Origin: Bacteroidota bacterium
Lineage (GTDB): Bacteria; Bacteroidota; Bacteroidia; Sphingobacteriales; Sphingobacteriaceae
Length of the DNA stretch: 64,000 nt
Direction of reading: 5' to 3'
Assembly (NCBI GenBank): GCA_023450085.1
Contig: JAEXHI010000014.1
Coordinates: 10,536 to 74,535 of the forward strand
A model generated the notes under the pieces. The model was not told the DNA's origin. It saw only the letters and a program-made list of their open reading frames with translations, and ran no database searches. Shown here in pieces: positions 1-7,413 of the stretch. Both the position numbers and the translations under genes were made by a program. Within the stretch, counting starts at the first letter, position 1, and every line of letters begins with the position of its first letter.

Positions 1-610
1 CAGCTTTTACACCACTTCCAGGGGCAGTAATTACATATTGCAAACCACTAGGAGAAGTTTGTACTTTCAAGTTGTTATCGTCGATATAAGTTTTGATTTT
101 AGCTGGCTCAGCGGCTTTTTTCTTATCCATATCAGCTTTGTAGTCTGCTTGGAAGAAATCACCTGCACGTTTTTGGAAAGTAGAATCAGCCTCGTTAGGT
201 CCTTTCTTGAAAACTTTTTCAATTTTCACGGTAAATACAATGTACTTATCGTTTTTGAACATATCTGGCTTAGGTTGTTTGCTATGGAAAGCCATAGTAT
301 CCAAGTTGATTTTGAAAGTTGCACTATCACCTTCTCCGAAAAGGGTCAATACATCTTGCATGTCACCAGCGTATTGTTTTTTACCTACTGGGAAAATTTG
401 CGCTTGTTCATTATCGTAAGTGCTCCCCAAAACTGAATCTCTTTCATTTTTTTGGATGAAATTCAATTTTACGACATCACCTTCTTTAATTTTGTCTTTA
501 CCGCCAGACTTGTGGATTTTATACAACAAACCTCCTGGGCCTTTTTTCTCTGTGTTACAAGCTGCTAAACCCACCGTAGCCGCTAGCAGAATTACTAAAC
601 TTTTTTTCAT
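1..610 (-). CDS. FKBP-type peptidyl-prolyl isomerase lipoprotein (C-terminus outside window)
   Basis: The reading frame begins at the ATG at 610 and runs off the left edge, giving about 203 residues. The N-terminus has a lipoprotein signal: MKKSLVILLAATVGLAAC, with the lipidated Cys at residue 18 (lipobox LAAC). A charged region follows, then an FKBP-like stretch (residues about 40-130, KEGDVVKLNF). The visible end, SPSGLQYVITAPGSGVKA, is the start of a second FKBP domain. FKBPs catalyse cis-trans isomerisation of X-Pro bonds. As a lipoprotein it should sit in the periplasm, anchored to a membrane. Gliding-type FKBP lipoproteins of Bacteroidota are similar in design, but the active-site domain lies outside the window, so I give no gene name. 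Confidence 0.8.
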   Translation of the reverse strand, partial: MKKSLVILLAATVGLAACNTEKKGPGGLLYKIHKSGGKDKIKEGDVVKLNFIQKNERDSVLGSTYDNEQAQIFPVGKKQYAGDMQDVLTLFGEGDSATFKINLDTMAFHSKQPKPDMFKNDKYIVFTVKIEKVFKKGPNEADSTFQKRAGDFFQADYKADMDKKKAAEPAKIKTYIDDNNLKVQTSPSGLQYVITAPGSGVKA

Positions 611-762
611 TTATTGTTTAAATTGTCTTTAATGAAAATAATTCCAATGAGGTTTGGAATGCTTCATTTATTGGTTTTATATTATTTTAATCTTCGTATT
701 AAAAGCCCGCTAAGTTAACGAGCTTTCTGTTTATTTTTATATTTATTTGTTTATTTTCTAAT

Positions 763-1773
763 CTATTGCAAGAGCTGTGTTTTATATTCGGGCAATATGG
801 CTTTAAAATCGGCGATAGTTTCTTCTAAACCTTTATCTGAAGCACCACCAGCTGCATTTCTGTGACCACCTCCCTGAAAATATTTCTTACAGATTTCATT
901 CGCTGGAAAATCACCTGTTGAGCGTAAAGATAGTTTAACACGATCTGTTCTCTCGATGATAAAAGCTGCAAGCTTTATTCCGTTGATAGATAGGGCATAA
1001 TTAACAATCCCTTCGGTATCTCCCGTAATGATATGGTACTTTTCTAACTCTTCTTTGGTAGCACTAATAATTGCGGTGTTGTATTCTCTCAGTATTTCCA
1101 ATTTATTAGATAGGCAATACCCCAAAAATTTCAACCTGTTTTCAGACACATTATCATATACCAATTGATGAATGCGCCAGTGCTCAGCTCCTAAATCAAT
1201 TAAATCGGCAGCAATACGATATACCGTTGAGGTAGCCGACGGAAAACGGAAAGAACCCGAATCGGTCATAATACCTGTATAAAGGCAAGTAGCTACGTCT
1301 TTATTCACTTTCTCAGGTTCCTCCATCACGTTTACAATAAAGTCGTAAACCAATTGCGCCGCTGCACAAGCATTGATGTCCCAATGACGGTAATCATCAA
1401 AATCTTCTGGCTCCAAATGATGGTCAATCATTATCTTTACCGCCGTGGTATTCCTAATATGCTCACCTAATTCATTGATCCGTCCCAAGGTGTTAAAATC
1501 TAGGCAGAAAATCAATTTCGCTTCGTTTACCAATTCAACTGATTTTTGTACTTGCTCAGTGTAAATAATCACATCAGAATTGTTGGGCATCCAATGTAAA
1601 AACTCGGGATAATCTGTTGGGGTAATCAAACTCACATGATGTCCTTTTTGGATCAAGTAAGCATATAACCCTAATGAAGAGCCCATTGCGTCGCCATCTG
1701 GTTTATGGTGCGTTGTAATAACGATTTGCTGAGGCGTTGAAAGTAGCTTTTTAAGTTCTGGTACCGATATCAT
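763..1773 (-). CDS. DHH/DHHA1 family phosphoesterase (NrnA-like oligoribonuclease / pAp phosphatase)
   Basis: This 336-residue protein has the full DHH layout. The N-terminal metal motif is THHKPDGDAMGSS (residues 21-33), an acidic CLDFN stands near 90-94, and the name-giving DHH is at 117-119. The C-terminal DHHA1 domain ends in GGGHRNAAGG (301-310), which binds substrate. NrnA enzymes degrade 2-5 nt RNA to mononucleotides and dephosphorylate 3'-phosphoadenosine 5'-phosphate; members of this family also cleave linear pGpG or cyclic dinucleotides. Length matches the family. It is a cytosolic enzyme with no signal peptide and stands alone, divergent from ndk. Family assignment is firm; the exact substrate is inferred. 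Confidence 0.85.
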   Translation of the reverse strand: MISVPELKKLLSTPQQIVITTHHKPDGDAMGSSLGLYAYLIQKGHHVSLITPTDYPEFLHWMPNNSDVIIYTEQVQKSVELVNEAKLIFCLDFNTLGRINELGEHIRNTTAVKIMIDHHLEPEDFDDYRHWDINACAAAQLVYDFIVNVMEEPEKVNKDVATCLYTGIMTDSGSFRFPSATSTVYRIAADLIDLGAEHWRIHQLVYDNVSENRLKFLGYCLSNKLEILREYNTAIISATKEELEKYHIITGDTEGIVNYALSINGIKLAAFIIERTDRVKLSLRSTGDFPANEICKKYFQGGGHRNAAGGASDKGLEETIADFKAILPEYKTQLLQ

Positions 1774-2016
1774 AATCTATTGCTTGCGAAGTTAATGATT
1801 TATTGGTTAACTGTTAAATTGATGGAATTGTTTAGCCGACGCTTTGGCAAACCTCATAGGATTGGGAGCGAAGAATCTTCTTTAGTTGTTAGTATGTTTA
1901 AGTAGTCCTCTCAAGACTTGGGATAACAAATACGAACAAATTGCTAATAAAAGTGTTTTGCTATGACCATTTAAAGTTTTCTTAGGCTCTCTATTAGTTA
2001 TTTACACCAATAATTG

Positions 2017-2024
2017 TACTTTTG
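2017..2024 (+). promoter_or_regulatory. TAnnTTTG promoter element of ndk
   Basis: TACTTTTG matches the Bacteroidota -7 consensus TAnnTTTG. It lies 15 bases upstream of the ATG at 2040, so the in-frame codon at 2022 falls inside the promoter and cannot be the start. Confidence 0.7.
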
Positions 2025-2039
2025 CAAAAAATTATAAAA

Positions 2040-2459
2040 ATGAGCACAAATAGAACTTTTACTATGATTAAACCGGATGCTGTTGCTAACGGTCACATTG
2101 GTTCAATCATAAATGATATCACTAACGCAGGTTTCAAAATTATTGCATTAAAATACACTCAACTTTCTGCTGAAAAAGCTGGTGAGTTTTATGCAGTTCA
2201 CAAAGAGCGTCCTTTCTATAATGATTTAGTAAGCTTCATGTCTTCAGGACCAATTGTAGCTGCTATTTTAGAAAAAGATAACGCAATTGAAGAGTTCAGA
2301 AAGTTGATTGGTGCTACTAACCCAGCTGAAGCTGCTGAAGGTACTATCCGTCAGAAATATGCTAAATCAATTGATGCTAACGCTATCCACGGCTCTGACT
2401 CTGATGAAAACGCTCAAATTGAAGGCGACTTCTTCTTTGCTGCTGACGAGCGTTTCTAA
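2040..2459 (+). CDS. ndk: Nucleoside diphosphate kinase
   Basis: Ndk transfers the gamma-phosphate between nucleoside triphosphates and diphosphates through a phospho-histidine. The 139-residue protein begins MSTNRTFTMIKPDAVANGHIG and carries the active-site signature NAIHGSDS, with the catalytic His at about 117. Length matches bacterial Ndk (about 140). The start at 2040 is chosen because the promoter element at 2017-2024 excludes the earlier in-frame codon. The gene is single and is followed by a clear terminator at 2521-2547. Confidence 0.97.
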   Translation: MSTNRTFTMIKPDAVANGHIGSIINDITNAGFKIIALKYTQLSAEKAGEFYAVHKERPFYNDLVSFMSSGPIVAAILEKDNAIEEFRKLIGATNPAEAAEGTIRQKYAKSIDANAIHGSDSDENAQIEGDFFFAADERF

Positions 2460-2520
2460 TTAGCTACAAAGCATATTCCGAAAAGCTTTACTCTTTTTGA
2501 GCTAAAGTAAAAAATATCAT

Positions 2521-2550
2521 AAGCACCCTTTTTGGGTGCTTATTTTTTAT
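2521..2550 (+). terminator. Rho-independent terminator after ndk
   Basis: A perfect 8-bp stem (AAGCACCC with GGGTGCTT, loop TTTTT) is followed by ATTTTTTATT. It ends ndk transcription and precedes the FKBP gene. Confidence 0.9.
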
Positions 2551-2577
2551 TGTATCTTTCGACTTTTAACATAAACA

Positions 2578-3315
2578 ATGAAGAAGATTTTTTTAGTAGC
2601 ATTAGCTTCTGCTGCAGTTTTTAACGCCACTGCACAGACTAAACCCAAAACCACTCCTGCCAAAGGAAAAACTACGGCCAGCAAGCCGGCCGTAAAACCT
2701 GTAGCGTTAAAAAGCAAGCTCGACTCGGCTAGTTATGCATTTGGTTTGGCCATGGGCAACAACCTAAAATCCAGCGGCTTGACAACACTTAACTATGAAC
2801 TGTTAAGTAAGGCGTTAAAAGATGTTTTTACGGGAACTGCTCCTTTAATGACAGAAAACGCATCTCAAAGTGCCATCAACAATATTTTTGAAGACCTCTC
2901 TAAACAGAAATTCGGCCCTGCCATTAAAGAAGGTGAAACTTTCTTAGCGCAAAACAAAACCAAGCCAGGCATCAAAACTACGGCTAGTGGTTTACAATAC
3001 GAGGTGCTGACTGCGGGTACTGGTGCACAACCAAAAGCTACCGACGAGGTGACCGTACACTACAAAGGCTCCCTACTTAACGGCTTTGAATTTGATAGTT
3101 CATACAAACGTGAGCAACCAGCAACCTTTGGTTTAAACCAGGTTATTCCAGGTTGGACCGAAGGAGTTCAATTAATGAAAGAAGGTAGCAAATACAAATT
3201 TTTTATCCCTTACAAATTAGCTTACGGCGCTAGAGGCATGGGCAACGACATTCCTCCATTTAGCACTTTGATTTTTGAGGTAGAACTAATTAAAGTTAGC
3301 CCAAAACAACAGTAA
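2578..3315 (+). CDS. Exported FKBP-type peptidyl-prolyl cis-trans isomerase
   Basis: A 245-residue periplasmic folding helper. Residues 1-19 (MKKIFLVALASAAVFNATA) form a Sec signal peptide. A Lys/Thr/Pro-rich linker follows, then an FKBP_N dimerisation-type region (about 45-130: LDSASYAFGLAMGNNLKSSG) and a complete C-terminal FKBP domain (about 135-243). The latter has the usual core: DEVTVHYKGSLLNGFEFDSS, VIPGWTEGVQLMKEGSKY and YGARGMGNDIPPFSTLIFEVEL. The layout is that of FkpA/Mip proteins. A TATCTTTC element at 2553-2560 is a near match to the promoter consensus. Confidence 0.9.
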   Translation: MKKIFLVALASAAVFNATAQTKPKTTPAKGKTTASKPAVKPVALKSKLDSASYAFGLAMGNNLKSSGLTTLNYELLSKALKDVFTGTAPLMTENASQSAINNIFEDLSKQKFGPAIKEGETFLAQNKTKPGIKTTASGLQYEVLTAGTGAQPKATDEVTVHYKGSLLNGFEFDSSYKREQPATFGLNQVIPGWTEGVQLMKEGSKYKFFIPYKLAYGARGMGNDIPPFSTLIFEVELIKVSPKQQ

Positions 3316-3474
3316 TCGTTCTTTGAATATTGTAAGGCACAAAGCAATCCCTCCGGAAAAACTTCACTTTAAGATTGCTTTGTACCTTACAATAAATAAT
3401 TTAGGCCTAAAACCTTCAATTTAAAAAACTTTAAAGGTTATAAGAGTGTTGTGTGTAGACAAAACTTTTATAAT

Positions 3475-3651
3475 ATGAAAAAATTGATGCCCCTTGCTCT
3501 CGTAGCCTTATTGGCCACTACATTGAGTAGCTGCGAATTAGTTGAAGGTATTTTTAAAGCCGGCATGTGGACCGGCGTAATTCTAGTAGTAGTAGTGGTT
3601 GCTATCATTATATGGATAGCCGCAAAACTATTTGGCGGAAGTAAGGATTAG
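3475..3651 (+). CDS. Small lipoprotein with one membrane helix, 58 aa
   Basis: The ATG at 3475 is preferred over the upstream in-frame codon at 3451 because it starts directly with a signal sequence (MKKLMPLALVALLATTLSSC). The Cys at residue 20 ends a lipobox (LSSC). After a short GxW segment comes a very hydrophobic helix rich in Val/Ile (about 36-54) and a basic GGSKD tail. Such short proteins recur in Bacteroidota and are, as I recall, sometimes mislabelled phosphatidate cytidylyltransferase; nothing in this sequence supports an enzyme. Function unknown. It converges with the DUF721/recF pair. Confidence 0.65.
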   Translation: MKKLMPLALVALLATTLSSCELVEGIFKAGMWTGVILVVVVVAIIIWIAAKLFGGSKD

Positions 3652-3652
3652 G

Positions 3653-3943
3653 CTATAAAAATACGATATCGGTGATGACCTGTGAGCCTGCCTTTTCGTT
3701 GAGTTTGTCTACAATAGCACTTTTTACAATCAGCAATTCATTTTTAACAACCGATGATTCTATTCTTACGAAGAGTTTGCGTTGGTGTATATAAATTTGC
3801 TTAGTTCTATTGGCAACGGCAGTGCCCATAATTTCGGGCCACATGGCTACAACGCCTGTTTCGTCGAACTTGCCACGTAATTTATAATGAGCCAATAATT
3901 TATCAATGGCTTGTTTTAAGGTGATATCGTTAGGTTTACGCAT
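3653..3943 (-). CDS. DUF721 / DciA-like protein
   Basis: The 96-residue protein shows the DUF721 pattern: an N-terminal helix (LKQAIDKLLAHYKLRGKFDE), then VVAMWPEIMGTAVANRT, then a beta-rich part with KLFVRIESSVVKNELLIVKSAIVDKLNE. DUF721 includes DciA, the ancestral DnaB-loading factor in most bacteria that lack DnaC. The gene overlaps the 3' end of recF by 8 bp, so the two are co-transcribed and probably translationally coupled. Linkage to recF fits a role in replication or repair (inference). It is shorter than proteobacterial DciA, as usual in Bacteroidota. Confidence 0.8.
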   Translation of the reverse strand: MRKPNDITLKQAIDKLLAHYKLRGKFDETGVVAMWPEIMGTAVANRTKQIYIHQRKLFVRIESSVVKNELLIVKSAIVDKLNEKAGSQVITDIVFL

Positions 3944-5039
3944 GATTTACACTCCCTTCGCTTACTTCAAATAAATCGACATCGATAGCAATTTGCTCAA
4001 ACACTTGGGCAACTCTTTGTTTGTCGGTGTCGGTAATAAAAATCTGTCCAAAATCATGATGCGAAACCATTTCCATTAGTTTGTGTATACGGCTTTGATC
4101 TAGCTTGTCGAAAATATCATCAAGCAACAATAAAGGCTTAAAATCCTTGAACTTTTGCAGATAGCTATATTGAGCCAACTTTAAAGCAATCAAAAATGAT
4201 TTTTGCTGACCTTGCGACCCAAATTTTTTCATGGCCATCCCAGCAATTTCAAACAGAAGTTCATCCTTATGGATCCCCACGGTTGTACGTTCTAACAACC
4301 TATCTTTTTCTATAGCTTGTGCCAATAACTTTTCAAAACGCTGTTCGTTCAACTGTGATTGATAACTTAAAGAAACCTGCTCGGCATTATTGGTCAAAAA
4401 CTGATAATGCTTATCAAAAAGGGGAATGAAGTTGTGCAAAAACTGTTTTCTTTTTTCAAAGATGATATTTCCGGAGTTCACCAATTGCTCATCTAAAATT
4501 TGCAGCAAGGCAACATCCAAAGTTCTGGTGGCTGCCACCTGTTTAAGCAGCGCATTTCTGTTAAGCAGGTGTTTGTTATAAGTAATAAGCTCGTCGAGGT
4601 ACTTGCTATCTGTTTGCGAAATCACATTATCCACAAACCTGCGTCTTTCCTCGCTTCCATCCATAATAAGGTTAATGTCGTAGGGAGAAATCATCACTAC
4701 GGGAAATAAACCTATATGATCGGCCAGCTTATCGTACTCTTTTTTGTTGCGCTTGAAAGATTTTTTTTGATTGCGTTTTAAGCCGCAGGAAATTTTTTCT
4801 GGCTTTTCATCACGAACAAAATCGCCCTGCACCAAAAACAGTTCCTCTCCTGTTTTTATCTGTTGGCTATCAATAGGATTAAAGTAGCTTTTACAAAGAC
4901 AAAGGTAGTGTATGGCATCAAGCAGATTAGTTTTTCCTGCACCATTATTACCCACAAAAGCGGTTACCGAATTCGAAAAAACCAAATCGGCAGCATTGTA
5001 ATTTTTAAAGTTTAAAAGGGTAAGATTTTTCAGCCACAT
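3936..5039 (-). CDS. recF: DNA replication and repair protein RecF
   Basis: RecF is an SMC/ABC-type ATPase that, with RecO and RecR, loads RecA at single-strand gaps. The 367-residue frame from MWLKNLTLLNFKNY has Walker A GNNGAGKT (residues 30-37), the ABC signature in FGSQGQQKS, and Walker B LLLLDDIFDKLD near 308. The ATG at 5039 is preferred to the in-frame ATG at 5063 because a perfect TAACTTTG promoter element covers 5051-5058, downstream of that earlier codon. The DUF721 gene follows with an 8-bp overlap. Confidence 0.95.
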   Translation of the reverse strand: MWLKNLTLLNFKNYNAADLVFSNSVTAFVGNNGAGKTNLLDAIHYLCLCKSYFNPIDSQQIKTGEELFLVQGDFVRDEKPEKISCGLKRNQKKSFKRNKKEYDKLADHIGLFPVVMISPYDINLIMDGSEERRRFVDNVISQTDSKYLDELITYNKHLLNRNALLKQVAATRTLDVALLQILDEQLVNSGNIIFEKRKQFLHNFIPLFDKHYQFLTNNAEQVSLSYQSQLNEQRFEKLLAQAIEKDRLLERTTVGIHKDELLFEIAGMAMKKFGSQGQQKSFLIALKLAQYSYLQKFKDFKPLLLLDDIFDKLDQSRIHKLMEMVSHHDFGQIFITDTDKQRVAQVFEQIAIDVDLFEVSEGSVNHA

Positions 5040-5050
5040 AACAGAGAGGT

Positions 5051-5058
5051 CAAAGTTA
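5051..5058 (-). promoter_or_regulatory. TAnnTTTG promoter element of recF
   Basis: On the minus strand the bases read TAACTTTG, 11 bases before the ATG at 5039. This fixes the recF start and implies a very short leader. Confidence 0.7.
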
Positions 5059-5255
5059 CCCATTTTTACTGTAGCTTATACATCCTACTTTGATAAAATA
5101 GCGATACCGACTTTTAAACACATAGACACATAGGTTTTCTGAAAAAAGAATAATGAACAAGCCTCCTGTAAACACCAAAGGATAGTATCTTGGCTATCCT
5201 TGTATTTACTTTGGAGGAAATTCTCGCCCTTTCTAATTAAATGATTTAAAAAGAG

Positions 5256-5285
5256 TTGATACTTTAAATGAAAAATGTATTTTTG
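5256..5285 (+). promoter_or_regulatory. Two-part Bacteroidota promoter of the TPR gene
   Basis: TTG at 5256-5258 and TATTTTTG at 5278-5285 are separated by 19 bases, matching the -33/-7 layout. The -7 part ends 24 bases before the ATG at 5310. Confidence 0.75.
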
Positions 5286-5309
5286 CAATCCTTTAATTTT
5301 AAACTTAAA

Positions 5310-5978
5310 ATGTCTGCAACAGAGAAAGAAACAGTACAACCAGTAAAAAAAGGTTCATTCATACAAGAAAACACCAAAAGCTTGGCTTTTATTGCTGGAG
5401 CTATAATTGTTTTAATTGGTATTTTCATCTGGTATCAAGGAGTGTATTTAAAAAACAGAGCTGAAGAGGCTTCTAGCAAAATGTTCAAAGTTGAACAATT
5501 TGTAGGTGTTGACTCATTGGCTAACCAAGCCATTAAGGGCGAAGGTGGCTTTGATGGACTAGAAACTATTGCAAAAGAATACGAGAACACTAAATCTGCT
5601 AACTTGGCGAACCTTTATTTAGGTGGTCTTTACTTACGCAAAGGCGAGTACAAACAAGCAGTGGATGCTTTGAGCAAATACAGCGCAACTGGCAGCCCAG
5701 TGATTGATCCATTGGCACTTGGTCTTTTGGGCGATGCTTATAGCGAGTTAAAGGATTACAAACAAGCTTCAACTTACTACAAAAAAGCAATCGACAAGTC
5801 TTCTAACAAATTCACCTCACCAATGTTCCTTAAAAAATTAGGTTTGGTAAACGAGAATTTGAAAGATTTTAAAGGTGCTGAAGAAGCTTATACCAAAATC
5901 AAAACGCAATTCCCTGAAAGCACAGAGGCGCAAATGATTGATTCTTATATTGCTAGAGCAACAGCTCAGGTAAAATAA
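5310..5978 (+). CDS. Membrane-anchored TPR protein (YfgM-like)
   Basis: A 222-residue protein with a short cytosolic N-terminus, one transmembrane helix (about 25-45, SLAFIAGAIIVLIGIFIWYQ) and a periplasmic part with TPR-like repeats (about 90-220: LGGLYLRKGEYKQAVDALSK, LGDAYSELKDYKQASTYYKK, LGLVNENLKDFKGAEEAYTK). This is the design of YfgM, a companion of the SecYEG translocon and periplasmic chaperones; that role is inferred from architecture only. The ATG at 5310 is used because the upstream in-frame codon at 5268 lies ahead of the promoter's -7 element. A terminator follows at 6001-6030, so the gene is monocistronic. Confidence 0.8.
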   Translation: MSATEKETVQPVKKGSFIQENTKSLAFIAGAIIVLIGIFIWYQGVYLKNRAEEASSKMFKVEQFVGVDSLANQAIKGEGGFDGLETIAKEYENTKSANLANLYLGGLYLRKGEYKQAVDALSKYSATGSPVIDPLALGLLGDAYSELKDYKQASTYYKKAIDKSSNKFTSPMFLKKLGLVNENLKDFKGAEEAYTKIKTQFPESTEAQMIDSYIARATAQVK

Positions 5979-6000
5979 ATCTTCATCGAAAATATTAATG

Positions 6001-6030
6001 AAAGGCTTCCAAAACTGGAGGCCTTTTTTA
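6001..6030 (+). terminator. Rho-independent terminator after the TPR gene
   Basis: AAAGGCTTCC pairs with GGAGGCCTTT (one G-T pair, 6-base loop), followed by more T residues. Confidence 0.85.
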
Positions 6031-6109
6031 TTGCCTTTTACTTTCATTAAAACAACGGTTGTCAAAGCGTCAAACTTTTCAAGTTTCCGACAAATCAACA
6101 ATAAAAAAC

Positions 6110-6117
6110 TATCTTTG
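6110..6117 (+). promoter_or_regulatory. TAnnTTTG element 4 bases before ribH
   Basis: TATCTTTG ends at 6117 and the ribH ATG starts at 6122. The transcript should begin at or next to the start codon, so no ribosome binding site is possible. Confidence 0.65.
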
Positions 6118-6121
6118 TTTC

Positions 6122-6613
6122 ATGGCAACACACCTTAAAAACCTTTCAGATTTTTCACATACCACTATCCCATCGGGCAAAGGCTATAAAATAGCCATCA
6201 TTGTTGCGGAGTGGAATGCAAATATTACAGGAGCACTTTACCAAGGCGCTTTTGAAACCCTTATTAAACATGAAGTTGAAGAGACCAATATTCTTTCATT
6301 AAGCGTTCCTGGCACTTTTGAACTTACAGGCGCCGCTGATATCCTTTTAAATAAAAGAAAAGATATTGATGCGGTAATTTGCATTGGTTGTGTGATCCAA
6401 GGCGACACCAAACACTTTGATTTTATTTGTGACGCAGCGGCGCATGGCATCACCAACGTCGGCATCAAATACAGCAAGCCTGTAATTTTTGGTGTATTGA
6501 CCACTAATGATGAGCAACAAGCTATTGATAGAGCTGGCGGCAAGCATGGCAATAAAGGGGACGAGGCTGCGATTACCGCACTCAAAATGGTAGAATATTC
6601 CTCAGGTCTCTAA
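6122..6613 (+). CDS. ribH: 6,7-dimethyl-8-ribityllumazine synthase
   Basis: RibH condenses 5-amino-6-ribitylaminouracil with 3,4-dihydroxy-2-butanone 4-phosphate to give the direct riboflavin precursor; the enzyme forms pentamers or 60-mer capsids. The 163-residue protein has IAIIVAEWNANIT (substrate-binding Trp/Asn), SVPGTFELTGAA, CIGCVIQGDTKHFDFIC with the catalytic His region, and FGVLTTNDEQQAIDRAGG. The ATG at 6122 is chosen because the promoter covers the earlier in-frame region. No other rib gene is adjacent. Confidence 0.96.
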   Translation: MATHLKNLSDFSHTTIPSGKGYKIAIIVAEWNANITGALYQGAFETLIKHEVEETNILSLSVPGTFELTGAADILLNKRKDIDAVICIGCVIQGDTKHFDFICDAAAHGITNVGIKYSKPVIFGVLTTNDEQQAIDRAGGKHGNKGDEAAITALKMVEYSSGL

Positions 6614-6716
6614 CAAATAAAAGCTTAAACATAGCAGCGCTTTTAAAACTTTCAGTTTTAAATACACAACTTATAACTTTTTTGTAACTTAGGTTTCGAA
6701 AAACAATCATTTCAAA

Positions 6717-6839
6717 ATGAAGAAAATAGCTATTCTATTGTTATTTGTGTTCTGTGCCATTGCAGTATTAGAATCATGCTCAAACCGTCTATGCCCTGCT
6801 TTTAGCTCTTATCCAGAGGCTAAAGGAAGAAGAAGGTAG
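6717..6839 (+). CDS. Tiny lipoprotein, 40 aa
   Basis: Starting at the ATG at 6717, the frame encodes MKKIAILLLFVFCAIAVLES, then Cys, and ends in a short basic tail rich in Arg/Lys. The lipobox is LESC. The mature part would be only about 20 residues. The stop codon at 6837-6839 nearly abuts the ytxJ ATG (6842), and its last base is the first base of an alternative GTG start, so the two are one transcript. Small lipoproteins before YtxJ may be conserved in relatives, but I cannot test this. Function unknown. Confidence 0.55.
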   Translation: MKKIAILLLFVFCAIAVLESCSNRLCPAFSSYPEAKGRRR

Positions 6840-6841
6840 TG

Positions 6842-7177
6842 ATGAAGGACTGGATACTATTAAATCAAATTTCTCAAATCGACGACATTAAGGCGGTTCA
6901 AGGGTATAGCTTAATTTTTAAGCATAGCACTCGCTGTTCCATTAGCATGATGGCCAAAAGAACCTTCGAAAGGTATTGGGATGTTATTCCTGATGGCGTT
7001 AGCCTCTATTTTCTTGATTTGATTAGCCATCGAGACATTTCTGCTTATATCGCTAAAACTTTTCATGTTCATCATGAATCACCTCAAATCCTACTCATTA
7101 AAGATGGCGAATGCATTTTGGATGCTTCACATGGGGATATTTCGGCGGACGAAGTTGCTGAGGTGGTTAATGCTTGA
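6842..7177 (+). CDS. ytxJ: YtxJ-family monothiol bacilliredoxin-like protein
   Basis: A 111-residue thioredoxin-fold protein with the family hallmark FKHSTRCSIS: a single Cys (residue 32) where thioredoxins have CxxC. The typical end is ESPQILLIKDGECILDASHGDIS. YtxJ/BrxC proteins are proposed to remove bacillithiol from mixed disulfides, and several Bacteroidota make bacillithiol. The ATG at 6842 is preferred over the GTG at 6839. It is expressed behind the tiny lipoprotein gene. No bacillithiol synthesis genes (bshA/B/C) are in the window. Confidence 0.85.
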   Translation: MKDWILLNQISQIDDIKAVQGYSLIFKHSTRCSISMMAKRTFERYWDVIPDGVSLYFLDLISHRDISAYIAKTFHVHHESPQILLIKDGECILDASHGDISADEVAEVVNA

Positions 7178-7186
7178 TTCTTTTTA

Positions 7187-7312
7187 AAACATTAAGAAAT
7201 TAAGCTTTAACAAAGGTTATATCATTTCTTATTATCCTTCACTGGGATAGCTACATTTCAGAATTTTAAACCATTAAGGAGTTAAGAAAATTAAGCTTTA
7301 GTGAGCTTATTC
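7187..7312. repeat. Two copies of an AT-rich intergenic repeat
   Basis: CATTAAGAAATTAAGCTTTA (from 7190) returns in longer form around 7272-7303 as CATTAAGGAGTTAAG followed by AAAATTAAGCTTTAG. This looks like a dispersed non-coding repeat. Confidence 0.5.
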
Positions 7313-7358
7313 TTAACTAGAAGTAAATACACTTTAAACTACCAGCTGAACGAAATAA

Positions 7359-7397
7359 AAAAGTCCCGTCCTGCATTTGCTGGACGGGACTTTTCTT
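7359..7397. terminator. Bidirectional terminator between ytxJ and mqo
   Basis: A perfect 13-bp inverted repeat, AAAAGTCCCGTCC with GGACGGGACTTTT, loop of about 10 bases, with A/T tracts on both sides. It can stop mqo (minus, ends 7414) and read-through from ytxJ (plus). Confidence 0.9.
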
Positions 7398-7413
7398 GTA
7401 TATGTCATAGTGA

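Noticed and set aside
5085..5339. Minus-strand open frame near the TPR gene
   Set aside because: It overlaps the promoter and start of the TPR gene and has no motif.
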